This document shows, piece by piece, positions 1-8,228 of a DNA stretch of 64,000 bases. The DNA is from Desulfobulbaceae bacterium. Its GTDB lineage: Bacteria > Desulfobacterota > Desulfobulbia > Desulfobulbales > Desulfocapsaceae. The notes below the pieces were generated by a model that was not told where the DNA came from, did not search any database, and was given only the letters and a program-made list of their open reading frames with translations. The stretch spans positions 1 through 64,000 of the forward strand of contig JAITSS010000004.1 in the NCBI GenBank assembly GCA_031287565.1, read 5' to 3'. A program made the translations under genes and the position numbers. The number at the start of each line of letters is the position of its first letter. The first letter of the stretch is position 1.

Positions 1-1
1 C

Positions 2-109
2 CAGGAAACCTCGGAGATGACCAAGCAGAACATCCTGCAACAGGCCGGTGTGTCGATCCTCGCTCAGGCCAACCAGACGCCGCAGTTGGCGCTGTCGCTC
101 CTGGGCTAA
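2..109 (+). CDS. fliC: Flagellin, C-terminal end only (5' truncated by window)
   Basis: The last 35 codons of a flagellin, the structural subunit of the flagellar filament. The visible tail contains [15 protein letters not shown] and ends QLALSLLG, the conserved D0 C-terminal helix that packs in the filament core and is bound by the FliS chaperone before export. The reading frame enters at base 2 and stops at TAA 107-109. It is followed by a perfect stem-loop and then flaG and fliD on the same strand, a normal late flagellar gene order. The copy number and paralogue identity (FliC, FlaA, FlaB) cannot be judged because the start lies outside the window. Confidence 0.93.
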   Translation, partial: QETSEMTKQNILQQAGVSILAQANQTPQLALSLLG

Positions 110-155
110 AAGAGAGAGAGAGACGGCTTCATTGTCATTCTCTTCCCGCTTAACC

Positions 156-195
156 AGGCTTGGCGGCGATTCATACACGAGTCGCCGCCAAGCCT
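156..195 (+). terminator. Stem-loop after flagellin
   Basis: A perfect 14-bp inverted repeat (AGGCTTGGCGGCGA at 156-169 with its complement at 182-195) encloses a 12-nt loop 47 bases after the flagellin stop. It lacks a clean T-run, so it could act as a terminator or as an mRNA 3'-stabilising hairpin. Either would separate the highly expressed flagellin mRNA from flaG-fliD. Confidence 0.65.
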
Positions 196-293
196 TACGA
201 GTTTCGGGTGAGAAGAACGAACGGCGGCTGTTTCGGGACGATGCCTCAGCCGTTTCGCCCAAATAACAAGCGCCTCATGGAGGAGGTACAGCC

Positions 294-650
294 ATGATCC
301 AAGAGACTATCGGCATCACAGGAACCGATCTGCAAAAGCCGGTCCGCGCCGCGGAAAAAATCGAAGGCGGACGGAAGGAGCGGGAAAAGGAAAAGCGGGC
401 AGACTCTGTGGCCGCACAGCGTCAAGACAAAATTCCCGCTGAGGAACTGTTAAATAAAATCAAAGAATTAACCGAAGACGGCTTGTACAGCGTGCGTTTC
501 GATAACGACGAGGAATCGCAGGCCCTGGTCGTTAAGGTCGTGGACAGGAAAACTGACGAGGTAATCCGCCAAGTGCCCAGCGAAGAACTGCTAGGGTTGC
601 GGCAACGGCTTGACGAATTTCAAGGCAATATCATTGATACCATCACTTGA
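294..650 (+). CDS. flaG: FlaG family flagellar protein
   Basis: A 118-residue protein of the FlaG family, small proteins encoded beside fliD that influence flagellar filament length. The basic/acidic, probably disordered N-terminal half (residues 15-55) is followed by the conserved FlaG domain: LLNKIKELTEDGLYSVRF, then VVKVVDRKTDEVIRQVP (residues about 80-96) and a C-terminal amphipathic segment. The ATG at 294 is preceded by GGAGGAGG (about 279-286), an excellent ribosome-binding site. It lies 24 bases upstream of fliD and is almost certainly co-transcribed with it. The molecular role of FlaG is not well understood in any species. Confidence 0.9.
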   Translation: MIQETIGITGTDLQKPVRAAEKIEGGRKEREKEKRADSVAAQRQDKIPAEELLNKIKELTEDGLYSVRFDNDEESQALVVKVVDRKTDEVIRQVPSEELLGLRQRLDEFQGNIIDTIT

Positions 651-674
651 GAACTGTATGACGAGGAGAAAATC

Positions 675-2108
675 ATGGCTGATATAACATTCAGCGGATT
701 GGCGTCCGGCATGGATACCGACGGAATCGTCACCAAGCTGATGAAGATCGAGCGGCAACCTTTAGATCGGCTGGAAAAGGTCAAAACCAATGAAGCAAAC
801 CGGCTGAAAGCCTACGGACAACTGAATACCCTGCTGCAAAAGCTGAAAGACGCGGCGGGCACGATGAATCTGACAAGTGGTGCCCGCACCACCAAGGCCG
901 AAAGCGGCAATAACGGCGTTTTTACGGCCAGCTCGAACGGCGGCGCGGTTGGCAGTTACAACATCTCCGTCAGTCAATTGGCGCAGGTGCAAAAAAGTGT
1001 CTCCGGTGGCGTCGCTTCGACCACCGCCTCGCTGTTTGGTAACGGCACCCTGACTGTGGGCGGCCAGACGCTCACCATTGACGACAGCAACAATTCGCTT
1101 CAAGGCATCGCCCAGGCCATCAATGGCGTGAGCGACAAAAGCGGCGTGACCGCCACCATCATCAACGACGGCAGTGGCGGCGGCGCCGCCTATCGCCTGG
1201 TTCTGACGGGCAAAGACGCGAGCGCCAATTTCACGGTCGGAAGCAATTTGCATGATGGAAGCGGCGCGGTGATTCCGTTTTCGGTGACGAACACGCAAAA
1301 CGCCCAGCAGGCCAAGCTGAACGTCGACGGCATTGATGTCGTAAGCAACAGTAACATGGTGACAGGCGTTATTTCCGGCGTCACCCTGAACCTGACCGGC
1401 GTCAGCCAGAACACCGGTACCGATGCCGCGCCGCAGTATCAGAAAACCAGCCTGAACGTCACCGCCGATACCGGCGCGCTGAAGGAAAAAGTCACCAAAT
1501 TCGTCGCGGCGTATAACGAAGTGATGGACTGGATCAACTCGGCCTACGACGACGAGGACGACAAGACTTCCAGCGCATCGTCCACCTCTTCGACGAAGGA
1601 TGGCGATGACGACAAGAAAGAAGAAAACTTCAGCAAGCTTTTGCGTGGCGATACCACGGTCAATTCGATCAAGCGTGGTTTGCAATCGATTTTTGGCTCG
1701 GCCGTCGGCGACGGCTCGTTGAAAATCATGAGCCAGATCGGCATCAGCACCAACCGCGAGGGCGGCCTGACCGTCGATAGCGCCAAACTCGACAGCGCCC
1801 TGAACGAGAATTTCGCGGGCGTCGCTGAGCTTTTGGCCGGCAACGGCTCAACCGACGGCGTGATGAAGAAATTCAACAGCTATTTGCTGAAGACGACTTC
1901 GGTTTCTTCCGGCATGTATGCGGAAAAACAGACGCGCTACAAGGATAAAGTCAAACTTTTGGATAAGCAGATTGAGCAGAAAACCACAGCAATTGAGAAA
2001 CGCGAGGCGCAACTCTACGCCCGCTTCAGCGCCATGGAGCAGATTATCGGCAACATGAACTCGACGAGTAGCTATATCATGCAGTTATCGGCTTCGTTGA
2101 TGAAATAA
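675..2108 (+). CDS. fliD: Flagellar filament cap / hook-associated protein 2 (FliD)
   Basis: A 477-residue FliD, which forms the oligomeric cap at the filament tip and helps flagellin subunits fold and insert. The N-terminal FliD signature is clear (ITFSGLASGMDTDGIVTKLM, residues 4-23), followed by the variable exposed domain. The FliD C-terminal domain begins near residue 225 (LNVDGIDVVSNSN...) and ends in a coiled coil (KQTRYKDKVKLLDKQIEQK; then FSAMEQIIGNMNS). A hydrophilic Asp/Ser/Lys-rich insert (about residues 290-318, with runs such as DDEDDK and DGDDDKKEE) interrupts the C-terminal domain and is probably a flexible surface loop. An AGGAG-like site (GACGAGGAG at 660-668) precedes the ATG. 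It follows flaG in the same operon. Confidence 0.95.
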   Translation: MADITFSGLASGMDTDGIVTKLMKIERQPLDRLEKVKTNEANRLKAYGQLNTLLQKLKDAAGTMNLTSGARTTKAESGNNGVFTASSNGGAVGSYNISVSQLAQVQKSVSGGVASTTASLFGNGTLTVGGQTLTIDDSNNSLQGIAQAINGVSDKSGVTATIINDGSGGGAAYRLVLTGKDASANFTVGSNLHDGSGAVIPFSVTNTQNAQQAKLNVDGIDVVSNSNMVTGVISGVTLNLTGVSQNTGTDAAPQYQKTSLNVTADTGALKEKVTKFVAAYNEVMDWINSAYDDEDDKTSSASSTSSTKDGDDDKKEENFSKLLRGDTTVNSIKRGLQSIFGSAVGDGSLKIMSQIGISTNREGGLTVDSAKLDSALNENFAGVAELLAGNGSTDGVMKKFNSYLLKTTSVSSGMYAEKQTRYKDKVKLLDKQIEQKTTAIEKREAQLYARFSAMEQIIGNMNSTSSYIMQLSASLMK

Positions 2109-2119
2109 ATCCTCTGAGG

Positions 2120-2160
2120 GAAGGCGGACGCCCGCGTCGGCGCGGCATCCGCCCGCCTTC
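2120..2160. terminator. Convergent terminator between fliD and purM
   Basis: GAAGGCGG at 2120-2127 pairs with CCGCCTTC at 2153-2160, with more GC pairing possible inside. The hairpin sits between the convergent fliD and purM stops and can serve both strands; its right arm overlaps the purM stop codon region. There is no long T-run on either side. Confidence 0.5.
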
Positions 2161-3211
2161 AGAATACCAACTCGACCGTGTGTTCGTCGCCCTGGCGCAG
2201 GGAAATTTCGCCGATAACGGCGGGTTGTTCGCCCAAAGCCAGGAAGTGGCGACAGATGTCTTCCGCCGCCGTGCTTTCGACGATGGCCATAAGGCCGATG
2301 CCCATGTTGAAGGCGCGAAACATCTCTTGGCGGCTGACCCGGCCTTTTTCGGCGAGAAAGGGGAAAATCGCCGGTTGCGTCCAGGCGTGGGTGTTGACCA
2401 CCGCCTTCAGGCGTTCAGGTAACACCCGTGGCAGGTTGTCGATGAAGCCGCCGCCGGTGTTGTGCACCATGCCATTCACCTTGAAATTTTTCAGGACGCC
2501 CAGAACCGCTTTGACATAGATGCGGGTCGGCTTGAGCAGTTCTTCGCCGAGTGCGCAGCCCAGCTCGGCGACCTGGCTGCGCACGCTTAGGCCAAGCTCG
2601 TCAAAGAGAATTTTGCGCGCCAGCGAATAGCCGTTCGAGTGCAAACCGCTTGAGGCCAGGCCGATGATGACGTTGCCGCTTTTGATGTCGCTGCCGTCGA
2701 TGATGGCGTCGCGTTCGACAATGCCGGTGACGAATCCGGCCAAATCATATTCGCCTTCGCGGTACAGCCCTGGCATTTCCGCAGTTTCGCCACCGACCAG
2801 CGAGCAACCAGCCTGACGACAACCTTCCGCGATTCCCTCGACGATGTTCACGCCGACTTCCACATCCAGTTTGCCGGTCGCCAGATAATCCAGGAAGGTT
2901 AACGGCGTCGCGCCGCCAACCACGATGTCATTGACGCACATCGCCACCAGATCGATGCCGATGGTGTCGTGTTTGTTCATCAATTGAGCGATCAGCACCT
3001 TGGTGCCGACGCCGTCGGTGGAATTGACGAGAACTGGCCGGTCGTATTTGTTTTTGTCGATGGCGACCAGCGAGGAAAAGCCGCCGATACCGGTGAGCAC
3101 CCCGGTTTTGTGGGTTGTGGCGACGATGTGTTTGATGCGCCGCACAAAGTCATTGCCACGGTCAATATCAACACCTGCCTGACTGTATTTTGATGCTGTT
3201 GCCTCGCTCAT
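2159..3211 (-). CDS. purM: Phosphoribosylformylglycinamidine cyclo-ligase (AIR synthetase)
   Basis: A 350-residue PurM, which uses ATP to cyclise FGAM to aminoimidazole ribonucleotide in purine biosynthesis. Family motifs are in order: the YSQAGVDIDRGNDFV N-terminus, GVGTKVLIAQ, GIDLVAMCVNDIVVGGATPL with FLDYLATGKL, GGETAEMPG and the glycine-rich NTGGGFIDNLPR. The frame is open further upstream, but the start at 3211 (MSEATASKYSQ) matches the family N-terminus and length. The ribosome-binding site there is only a weak GGAAA. No purN or other pur gene is adjacent. It is divergent from citrate synthase across a 192-base gap that must hold both promoters. Confidence 0.95.
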   Translation of the reverse strand: MSEATASKYSQAGVDIDRGNDFVRRIKHIVATTHKTGVLTGIGGFSSLVAIDKNKYDRPVLVNSTDGVGTKVLIAQLMNKHDTIGIDLVAMCVNDIVVGGATPLTFLDYLATGKLDVEVGVNIVEGIAEGCRQAGCSLVGGETAEMPGLYREGEYDLAGFVTGIVERDAIIDGSDIKSGNVIIGLASSGLHSNGYSLARKILFDELGLSVRSQVAELGCALGEELLKPTRIYVKAVLGVLKNFKVNGMVHNTGGGFIDNLPRVLPERLKAVVNTHAWTQPAIFPFLAEKGRVSRQEMFRAFNMGIGLMAIVESTAAEDICRHFLALGEQPAVIGEISLRQGDEHTVELVF

Positions 3212-3403
3212 CGGGAATTTCCATTGGGGAAAAATCAGGAGAAAATGACGGGTAGAATATCGTTGCGCAAGTCGCCACTCTATACAAAACGCCGCCTGAT
3301 TGCAATCGGCATCCCGCGAATGCCTTGCGGGCGGGCGGATTTCCTTATACAGTGATGGATAGTCCGTCAACATTTCATACCCATTTTTGTAAGGAATTTC
3401 ACT

Positions 3404-4552
3404 GTGTCCAATCCAACCTGCGCTGAAGTCCAACCAGCGGAAGCGGGTTTGGCCGATGTCGTCGCCTGTGATTCGGAAATCTGTTTCATCGACGGCGAAA
3501 AAGGCCGCCTGGTTTATCGTGGCTATGACGCCATTGAGCTGGCTGAAAAAAGCCATTTTGAAGAAGTGGCTTATCTGCTGTGGTTCGGAGCGCTACCCCG
3601 CGCCACCGAATACAAGGCGTTTCTCGCCGGTTTTACCGGCTCGATGACGCTGCCGGGAGAAACCGTCGCCCTGCTGCGCTCCTTTCCCAGCACCGCAGCG
3701 CCGATGGAGGCGCTACGCACCGCCGTTTCTTCTTTGGGACATTGGGATCCGGACAGCGGCAACACGGCTTTAGACGCCTGTCTGCGCAAAGCCCAACGCA
3801 TTACCCTGCGCATTCCCCTGCTGGTCGCCGCCTATCAGCGTCTGCATGAACGAAATGAGCCGATCAAACCGATTGTCGGGCACGGCATCGCCTTTAATTT
3901 TCTCTACACTTTGCAGGGGAAAGAACCAGAGCCGCTGATTGAACGCGCTCTCGACGCCGCCTTGGTGTTGCACGCCGACCATGAGCTGAACGCCTCGACC
4001 TTTGCGGCGCGCGTTACCGCCGCCACCATGAGCGATATTTATTCTTCAGTCACGGCGGCGATAGGCGCTTTGAAGGGGCCGTTGCACGGCGGCGCCAACA
4101 TGGAGGTCATGCAGCTCCTCGAAGAAATTGGCGCGCCGGAACGCGCTGAAGGCGTGGTCAAAGAAAAGCTCAGGCAGAAAATCAAAATTCCTGGTTTTGG
4201 CCACCGCGTGTACCGTTGCGAAGACCCCAGGGCGGAAATGCTGCGCGAATATTCGCGCCGAGTCTGCGCCCTGGTCGGGAACAGCAAATATTTCGAGATC
4301 ACCGAAGCGGTGCGCCGCGTGGCCCTGGAGAACACCAAGGTGTTCCCGAATGTCGATCTCTATACCGCGTCGCTCTACAACGCCATGGGCTTGCCACAGG
4401 AGTTGTTCACGCCGATTTTCGCCATCGCCCGCGTCGTTGGTTGGACCTCGCACATCCTCGAACAGTGGAGCAGCAACCGTCTGATCCGTCCCCGCGCCGA
4501 ATACGTTGGCCACCACGATCTGCATTATATCGACATCCGCGAACGCGCCTGA
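3404..4552 (+). CDS. gltA: Citrate synthase
   Basis: A 382-residue citrate synthase of the shorter bacterial/archaeal-like form, condensing oxaloacetate and acetyl-CoA into citrate. The catalytic set is visible: HGIAFNFLYTLQGKEPEP, LHADHELNASTFAARV, the active-site His in PGFGHRVYR and the Asp in NVDLYTASLYNAMG. The glycine-rich GPLHGGANMEVMQLLEE lies between them. The start is GTG at 3404, preceded by AAGGAATT at 3391-3398; no ATG in frame fits better. Short citrate synthases overlap in sequence with 2-methylcitrate synthases, but no prp genes are nearby, so citrate synthase is preferred. Pyruvate carboxylase elsewhere in the window could provide oxaloacetate. Confidence 0.93.
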   Translation: MSNPTCAEVQPAEAGLADVVACDSEICFIDGEKGRLVYRGYDAIELAEKSHFEEVAYLLWFGALPRATEYKAFLAGFTGSMTLPGETVALLRSFPSTAAPMEALRTAVSSLGHWDPDSGNTALDACLRKAQRITLRIPLLVAAYQRLHERNEPIKPIVGHGIAFNFLYTLQGKEPEPLIERALDAALVLHADHELNASTFAARVTAATMSDIYSSVTAAIGALKGPLHGGANMEVMQLLEEIGAPERAEGVVKEKLRQKIKIPGFGHRVYRCEDPRAEMLREYSRRVCALVGNSKYFEITEAVRRVALENTKVFPNVDLYTASLYNAMGLPQELFTPIFAIARVVGWTSHILEQWSSNRLIRPRAEYVGHHDLHYIDIRERA

Positions 4553-4636
4553 TTGTTTCTCTTCGCCTCGTCGGCGCATCTGGCGGGGCGCGCCTTTCCC
4601 TTTATAAAGCGGCTTTTTTATATCAGGTGTTCGCTG

Positions 4637-6106
4637 ATGAACTCTGTTCTGATCATCCTTGACTCCCTTGACCAGTGGGCGCCCTACTACCAGACCGAAA
4701 GCGCCATTACCGCCATTGATTATCTGAAAAATGACGAGCTGAGCCACACATCCTATCTGGTCATCAACCTCTGCGCCGACCTCAGCTACCACTCCGAGGG
4801 CTACTATTGTTCGCTTCTGGCCCAGGCGCGGCGGCATCGCGTCATTCCTGGCATCGACGCCTTGAACCAGATCGATAAAGGCAGCATGTGCCGTCTCGAT
4901 AACGGCCTGGCCAAACTCTGCCGCAAATGGCTGACGCCTGAGACGGGCGGCGCGGCGGCGCGGCTGGATATTTTTCTTGGCCGTTGCCAGGATGAGCGAC
5001 TGGCCCGTGTCGCCCGCTTCATTTTTGAGCATTATCCGCTACCGCTTTTGCGGGCCTCAATTGATCTGTCCGGCTCGTCGTGTCTGGCCTCGCTGAGTAT
5101 TTTGCGTTTGAATGAGCTGGAGGACGCCGGGCAGACTTTTTTCGCCGCAAGCCTCGACCAGTTCAGCACCAAAGTCTGGCGGCAGCCGCGTGGCAAAAGG
5201 CAGTTTCGCTACGACCTGGCCATTTTGCACGACCCGGACGAGACCTTTCCGCCCAGCAACAAAACGGCCTTGAACACCTTTCTTGCGGAAGCGAAAAAGA
5301 TGAATATCAACGCCGAGTTGATCACTGAAGAAGATTCGGCCAGGTTGATGGAATTCGACGCCCTGTTCATCCGCCAGACCACCGCTGTCAACCATATCAC
5401 CTATCAGTTGGCCAAGCGGGCGCGGCAGGCTGAATTGGTGGTCATCGACGACCCGGCTTCGATTGTCCGCTGCACCAACAAAGTGTTCTTAAAAGAGCTG
5501 CTTGATCGCGAGATGATTCCGGCCCCGAAGTCGAAGCTGCTCTTCCGTAGCCGCCCCTGTTCCTGGCGGGATTTAACCGCTTGCCTCGGCGAGACTATGG
5601 TCATCAAAATTCCCGACGGTTCTTTTTCGGTTGGCGTGTCGCGGGTATCGACCGAAGCGGAATATGCGCGGACCCTTGACGAACTCTTTCAGCGCACCGC
5701 CATCCTGCTGGCCCAGGAATTTGTTCCGACCGAGTTCGATTGGCGGATCGGTGTTTTGGCCGGCGAGTGCATATTCGCCTGCAAATATTTCATGGCTAAG
5801 GGACACTGGCAGATTTATCACCACAAATCGGCTGGCCATACCCGCAGCGGTCGTGTCGAAACCATCCCGGTGCATCAAGCGCCCAAACAGGTAATCCGCC
5901 TAGCCTTGCGGGTATCGCAGGCCATTGGCAATGGCCTCTATGGCGTCGATATTAAAAGCGTCGATGGCTACCCGATGCTCATTGAAGTGAACGACAATCC
6001 TTCCATTGATCACGGCATCGAGGATACGGTTTTGGGCAACGAGTTATACCGCATCATCCTGCGGGAATTTCTCGCTCGCCTGAATAAAAAACACCGCGCT
6101 TTCTGA
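4637..6106 (+). CDS. RimK-like ATP-grasp ligase with N-terminal RimK-like domain
   Basis: A 489-residue protein of two parts. Residues 1-190 (MNSVLIILDSLDQWAPYYQ...) resemble the N-terminal domain found in front of RimK-like ATP-grasp enzymes. From about residue 190 to the end there is a pre-ATP-grasp and ATP-grasp fold: FIRQTTAVNHITYQLAKRA, VVIDDPASIVRCTNKVFL, the lysine of MVIKIPDGSFSVGVSRV, LLAQEFVPTEFDWRIGVL, and a C-terminal metal-binding VDIKSV...LIEVNDNPSIDHGIE. Such enzymes ligate amino acids to protein or peptide carboxylates (RimK adds glutamate to ribosomal protein S6). The real substrate is unknown. The start at 4637 fits the domain; an upstream TTG at 4553 abuts the citrate synthase stop and is less likely. 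It is followed at 2 bases by a GNAT gene and then a SET-domain gene, a cassette that looks dedicated to protein or peptide modification. Confidence 0.85.
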   Translation: MNSVLIILDSLDQWAPYYQTESAITAIDYLKNDELSHTSYLVINLCADLSYHSEGYYCSLLAQARRHRVIPGIDALNQIDKGSMCRLDNGLAKLCRKWLTPETGGAAARLDIFLGRCQDERLARVARFIFEHYPLPLLRASIDLSGSSCLASLSILRLNELEDAGQTFFAASLDQFSTKVWRQPRGKRQFRYDLAILHDPDETFPPSNKTALNTFLAEAKKMNINAELITEEDSARLMEFDALFIRQTTAVNHITYQLAKRARQAELVVIDDPASIVRCTNKVFLKELLDREMIPAPKSKLLFRSRPCSWRDLTACLGETMVIKIPDGSFSVGVSRVSTEAEYARTLDELFQRTAILLAQEFVPTEFDWRIGVLAGECIFACKYFMAKGHWQIYHHKSAGHTRSGRVETIPVHQAPKQVIRLALRVSQAIGNGLYGVDIKSVDGYPMLIEVNDNPSIDHGIEDTVLGNELYRIILREFLARLNKKHRAF

Positions 6107-6108
6107 AG

Positions 6109-6609
6109 ATGGTTGATGCCCTGGCCGCCCATATCGCCGACCTCGACGCGCTGGTCGCGTTGGAACACACGGTCTTCCAGACAGATCGCATCAGCCGCCG
6201 CCAGTTTCGTTATCTTTTCAGCAAAGGGCGGGCGCTTATTGTCAAAGCGGTAGCGGGCGAAGAGATGTTAGGCTGCCTGGTGTTGCTCTTTCGCCGCGAT
6301 AGCCGCCGGACGCGGGTGTATTCGCTGGCCGTGGCGGCTAGGGCCAGGCGTCAGGGAATCGCCAGGCGGCTTTTGGCTTATGCCGAGGCGGAGAGCCGCC
6401 GCATGGGCATGACGGGAATTGTGTTGGAAGTTCGCGAAGATAATCCGGCGGCTTTGGCTTTGTATCAGGCGGCTGGCTTCCGGCTGATTGGCCGCCGCCG
6501 TAATTACTACGAAGATGGCCAGGCGGCGGCGCGGCTGGAAAAGCGACTGGAGGAAATTGCCGCTGGCGCGAGCAGGCGGCAATCTGTGCCGGAGGAGATA
6601 AAAAAATGA
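6109..6609 (+). CDS. GNAT family N-acetyltransferase (RimI-like)
   Basis: A 166-residue GNAT protein. Motif A is visible as VYSLAVAARARRQGIARRLLAYAE (the R-R-x-G-I-A pyrophosphate loop that binds acetyl-CoA, near residue 85), and motif B as the LEVREDNPAALALYQAAGF segment typical of RimI-type N-terminal protein acetyltransferases. The length is normal for the family, with a charged C-terminal tail. The ATG follows the ligase stop by 2 bases, and its end overlaps the SET gene by 4 bases (ATGA), so the three genes are translationally coupled. This implies action on a common target; the substrate is not known. Confidence 0.87.
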   Translation: MVDALAAHIADLDALVALEHTVFQTDRISRRQFRYLFSKGRALIVKAVAGEEMLGCLVLLFRRDSRRTRVYSLAVAARARRQGIARRLLAYAEAESRRMGMTGIVLEVREDNPAALALYQAAGFRLIGRRRNYYEDGQAAARLEKRLEEIAAGASRRQSVPEEIKK

Positions 6610-7193
6610 TTCATCCGGATACGGAAGTCCGCTTCATCAGCGCGGAAAAAGGGCGCGGTTTGGTGGCCACCGCCTTCATCGCCAAAGGCGCGATTATCTG
6701 GACGTTTGACCCGCTCGATCGGCGCTTCAGCCCGGCCGATTTGGCCGCTTATGAAGAACACTATCGAGAGATTATCCTGACGTACAGCTTTCGCGACCAA
6801 GGCGGAAACTACATTTTCTGCTGGGATAATGGACGCCACATCAACCACAGCTTTCATAACAACTGCTGTCTGACGCCCTATCAACTAGAATTGGCGACGC
6901 GCGATATTTCACCAGGCGAGGAACTGACCGACGACTATGGCTATCTGAATATCATTGAAGCATTCACGCCCGCGCCGGAAGCAGGCGGGCGCGGCGTTGT
7001 CCTTCCCGACGACCTGCGGCGTTGTTGGCGCAAGTGGGACGAGCAACTGGCCGACGCCTACCCTTTGATTTTATCCGCGCCGCAGCCGCTTAAGCCCTTC
7101 ATCGCCGATGAAACCTGGCGGCTGCTTGAGCAAATCGCCACCGGCGCGCAGCAGCCCGCGTCAATTCTCGGCTGCCTGTATCCCGGCGCCTGA
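6606..7193 (+). CDS. SET-domain protein (putative lysine methyltransferase)
   Basis: A 195-residue, single-domain SET protein. SET motifs are plain: EKGRGLVATAFIAKGAIIWTF near the N-terminus, the HINHSFHNNCCL (NHS) S-adenosylmethionine-binding segment near residue 80, and GEELTDDYGYLN carrying the catalytic Tyr near residue 118. The C-terminal 70 residues contain CxR-like features (LRRCWRKWDEQL) but no zinc-binding post-SET cysteines. GGAGGAG at 6591-6597 sets the ATG at 6606. Bacterial SET proteins of this size can methylate lysines on ribosomal, chromatin-like or other proteins. Coupling to an ATP-grasp ligase and an acetyltransferase suggests a shared target. It converges with thi4 with only 3 bases between stops. 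Confidence 0.85.
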   Translation: MIHPDTEVRFISAEKGRGLVATAFIAKGAIIWTFDPLDRRFSPADLAAYEEHYREIILTYSFRDQGGNYIFCWDNGRHINHSFHNNCCLTPYQLELATRDISPGEELTDDYGYLNIIEAFTPAPEAGGRGVVLPDDLRRCWRKWDEQLADAYPLILSAPQPLKPFIADETWRLLEQIATGAQQPASILGCLYPGA

Positions 7194-7196
7194 AGT

Positions 7197-7982
7197 CTAT
7201 TTGCCGAGGTCTTCGGCGATGATGCCCGCGATTTTGCGGCCGCTTTTCAACATGCCGCCAAAGATCGGCCCCATGCGGAAGCCGCCCTGGACATTATTCG
7301 CCGCCATGCCGGAGGCGTAGAGTCCGGGGCAGAGGCGCATGGTGTTTTCAACGGTGCTGCGCTCGCCGTCTTCCATCCACATCGGTTTTTCGCCGACAAT
7401 GCCGCCGGTCGGCGAGGCGATGCGCATTCCGGCTTTATTCACCACTTTCGCCACGATTTCGCTGGGATGGCCGGTGCCGTCCAACAATGCCCGCGCGGTG
7501 ACAACCAGCGGATCGACGTGCATTTCCAGGCGGCTGACCGGATTCCAGTTGATGACCACGCCCGCGACGACACCGGCGTGGATGACAATATCCTCGACGC
7601 GAACCGCGTTGAAAATCACCGCTCCAGCCTGGCGCGCGCCGAAGATCAGACCGGCGGCCATTTCCACCGAATCGAGGGTGTGGTAGCCGTTGCCCAAAGC
7701 TGTTGTGCTGATGGAAAATTCATGCAGGATCGCCGCCGCGTCATCCTGAACCACCACTTCATTCATCAACATGCCACCACCCCAGACGCCGCCGCCTGGC
7801 GCGAGTTTGCTTTCGTATATCGCGACTTTATAACCGGCCAGCGCCAGGTCGCGGGCGGCGACCAAGCCGGACGGCCCGGCCCCGACAATGGCGACATCAA
7901 CAGCCAAATGGCTCTCAAATTTGGCGAAAAAACTCCGGACGATGGCCCCGGAAATCTGCTCTTCCATGCTTTTTACGTTCAT
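7197..7982 (-). CDS. thi4: Thiazole synthase, Thi4 family (sulfide-dependent type)
   Basis: A 261-residue Thi4, which builds the thiamine thiazole from NAD, glycine and sulfur. The FAD/NAD-binding motif [20 protein letters not shown] (residues 28-47), the [11 protein letters not shown] loop (61-71) and the C-terminal [20 protein letters not shown] are present. In fungal and plant Thi4 a Cys donates its own sulfur once. Here the corresponding segment reads [10 protein letters not shown] with His155, as in archaeal Thi4 that uses free sulfide catalytically. The start at 7982 has AAGGAA upstream; longer in-frame extensions do not match the family. No TPP-riboswitch core was found upstream. Confidence 0.9.
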   Translation of the reverse strand: MNVKSMEEQISGAIVRSFFAKFESHLAVDVAIVGAGPSGLVAARDLALAGYKVAIYESKLAPGGGVWGGGMLMNEVVVQDDAAAILHEFSISTTALGNGYHTLDSVEMAAGLIFGARQAGAVIFNAVRVEDIVIHAGVVAGVVINWNPVSRLEMHVDPLVVTARALLDGTGHPSEIVAKVVNKAGMRIASPTGGIVGEKPMWMEDGERSTVENTMRLCPGLYASGMAANNVQGGFRMGPIFGGMLKSGRKIAGIIAEDLGK

Positions 7983-8228
7983 GATGCGTTCCTTGGTTTG
8001 GCGGAGACAGTTGGCACCTCGCCTTACATACAAATACCTCAATAAATTCAATGGGCGGGGACTATAGCGCGGGCGGCGCTGAAACTCAACGAAAAGCCCG
8101 GTCGGTGGTGGTGGTCGGGGAATTTCTCCTATGCTTTTACGGGTTGCTTCTGTATAGTGGCTGATTTTTTCGCCCGCCCGTATCCCGTTGTTTTTCCAAT
8201 CAGACCAATCTAAACAAGGAATCGCAAG

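Noticed and set aside
762..1685. Long open frame on the minus strand inside fliD
   Set aside because: It is antisense to a clear FliD coding sequence, has no recognisable motif and reflects codon bias of a GC-rich gene.
4046..5032. 328-codon minus-strand frame across the citrate synthase/ligase junction
   Set aside because: Overlaps two well-supported genes on the other strand and shows no family features.
7983..8228. TPP riboswitch before thi4
   Set aside because: I could not find the CUGAGA core or the conserved second half on the thi4 strand.
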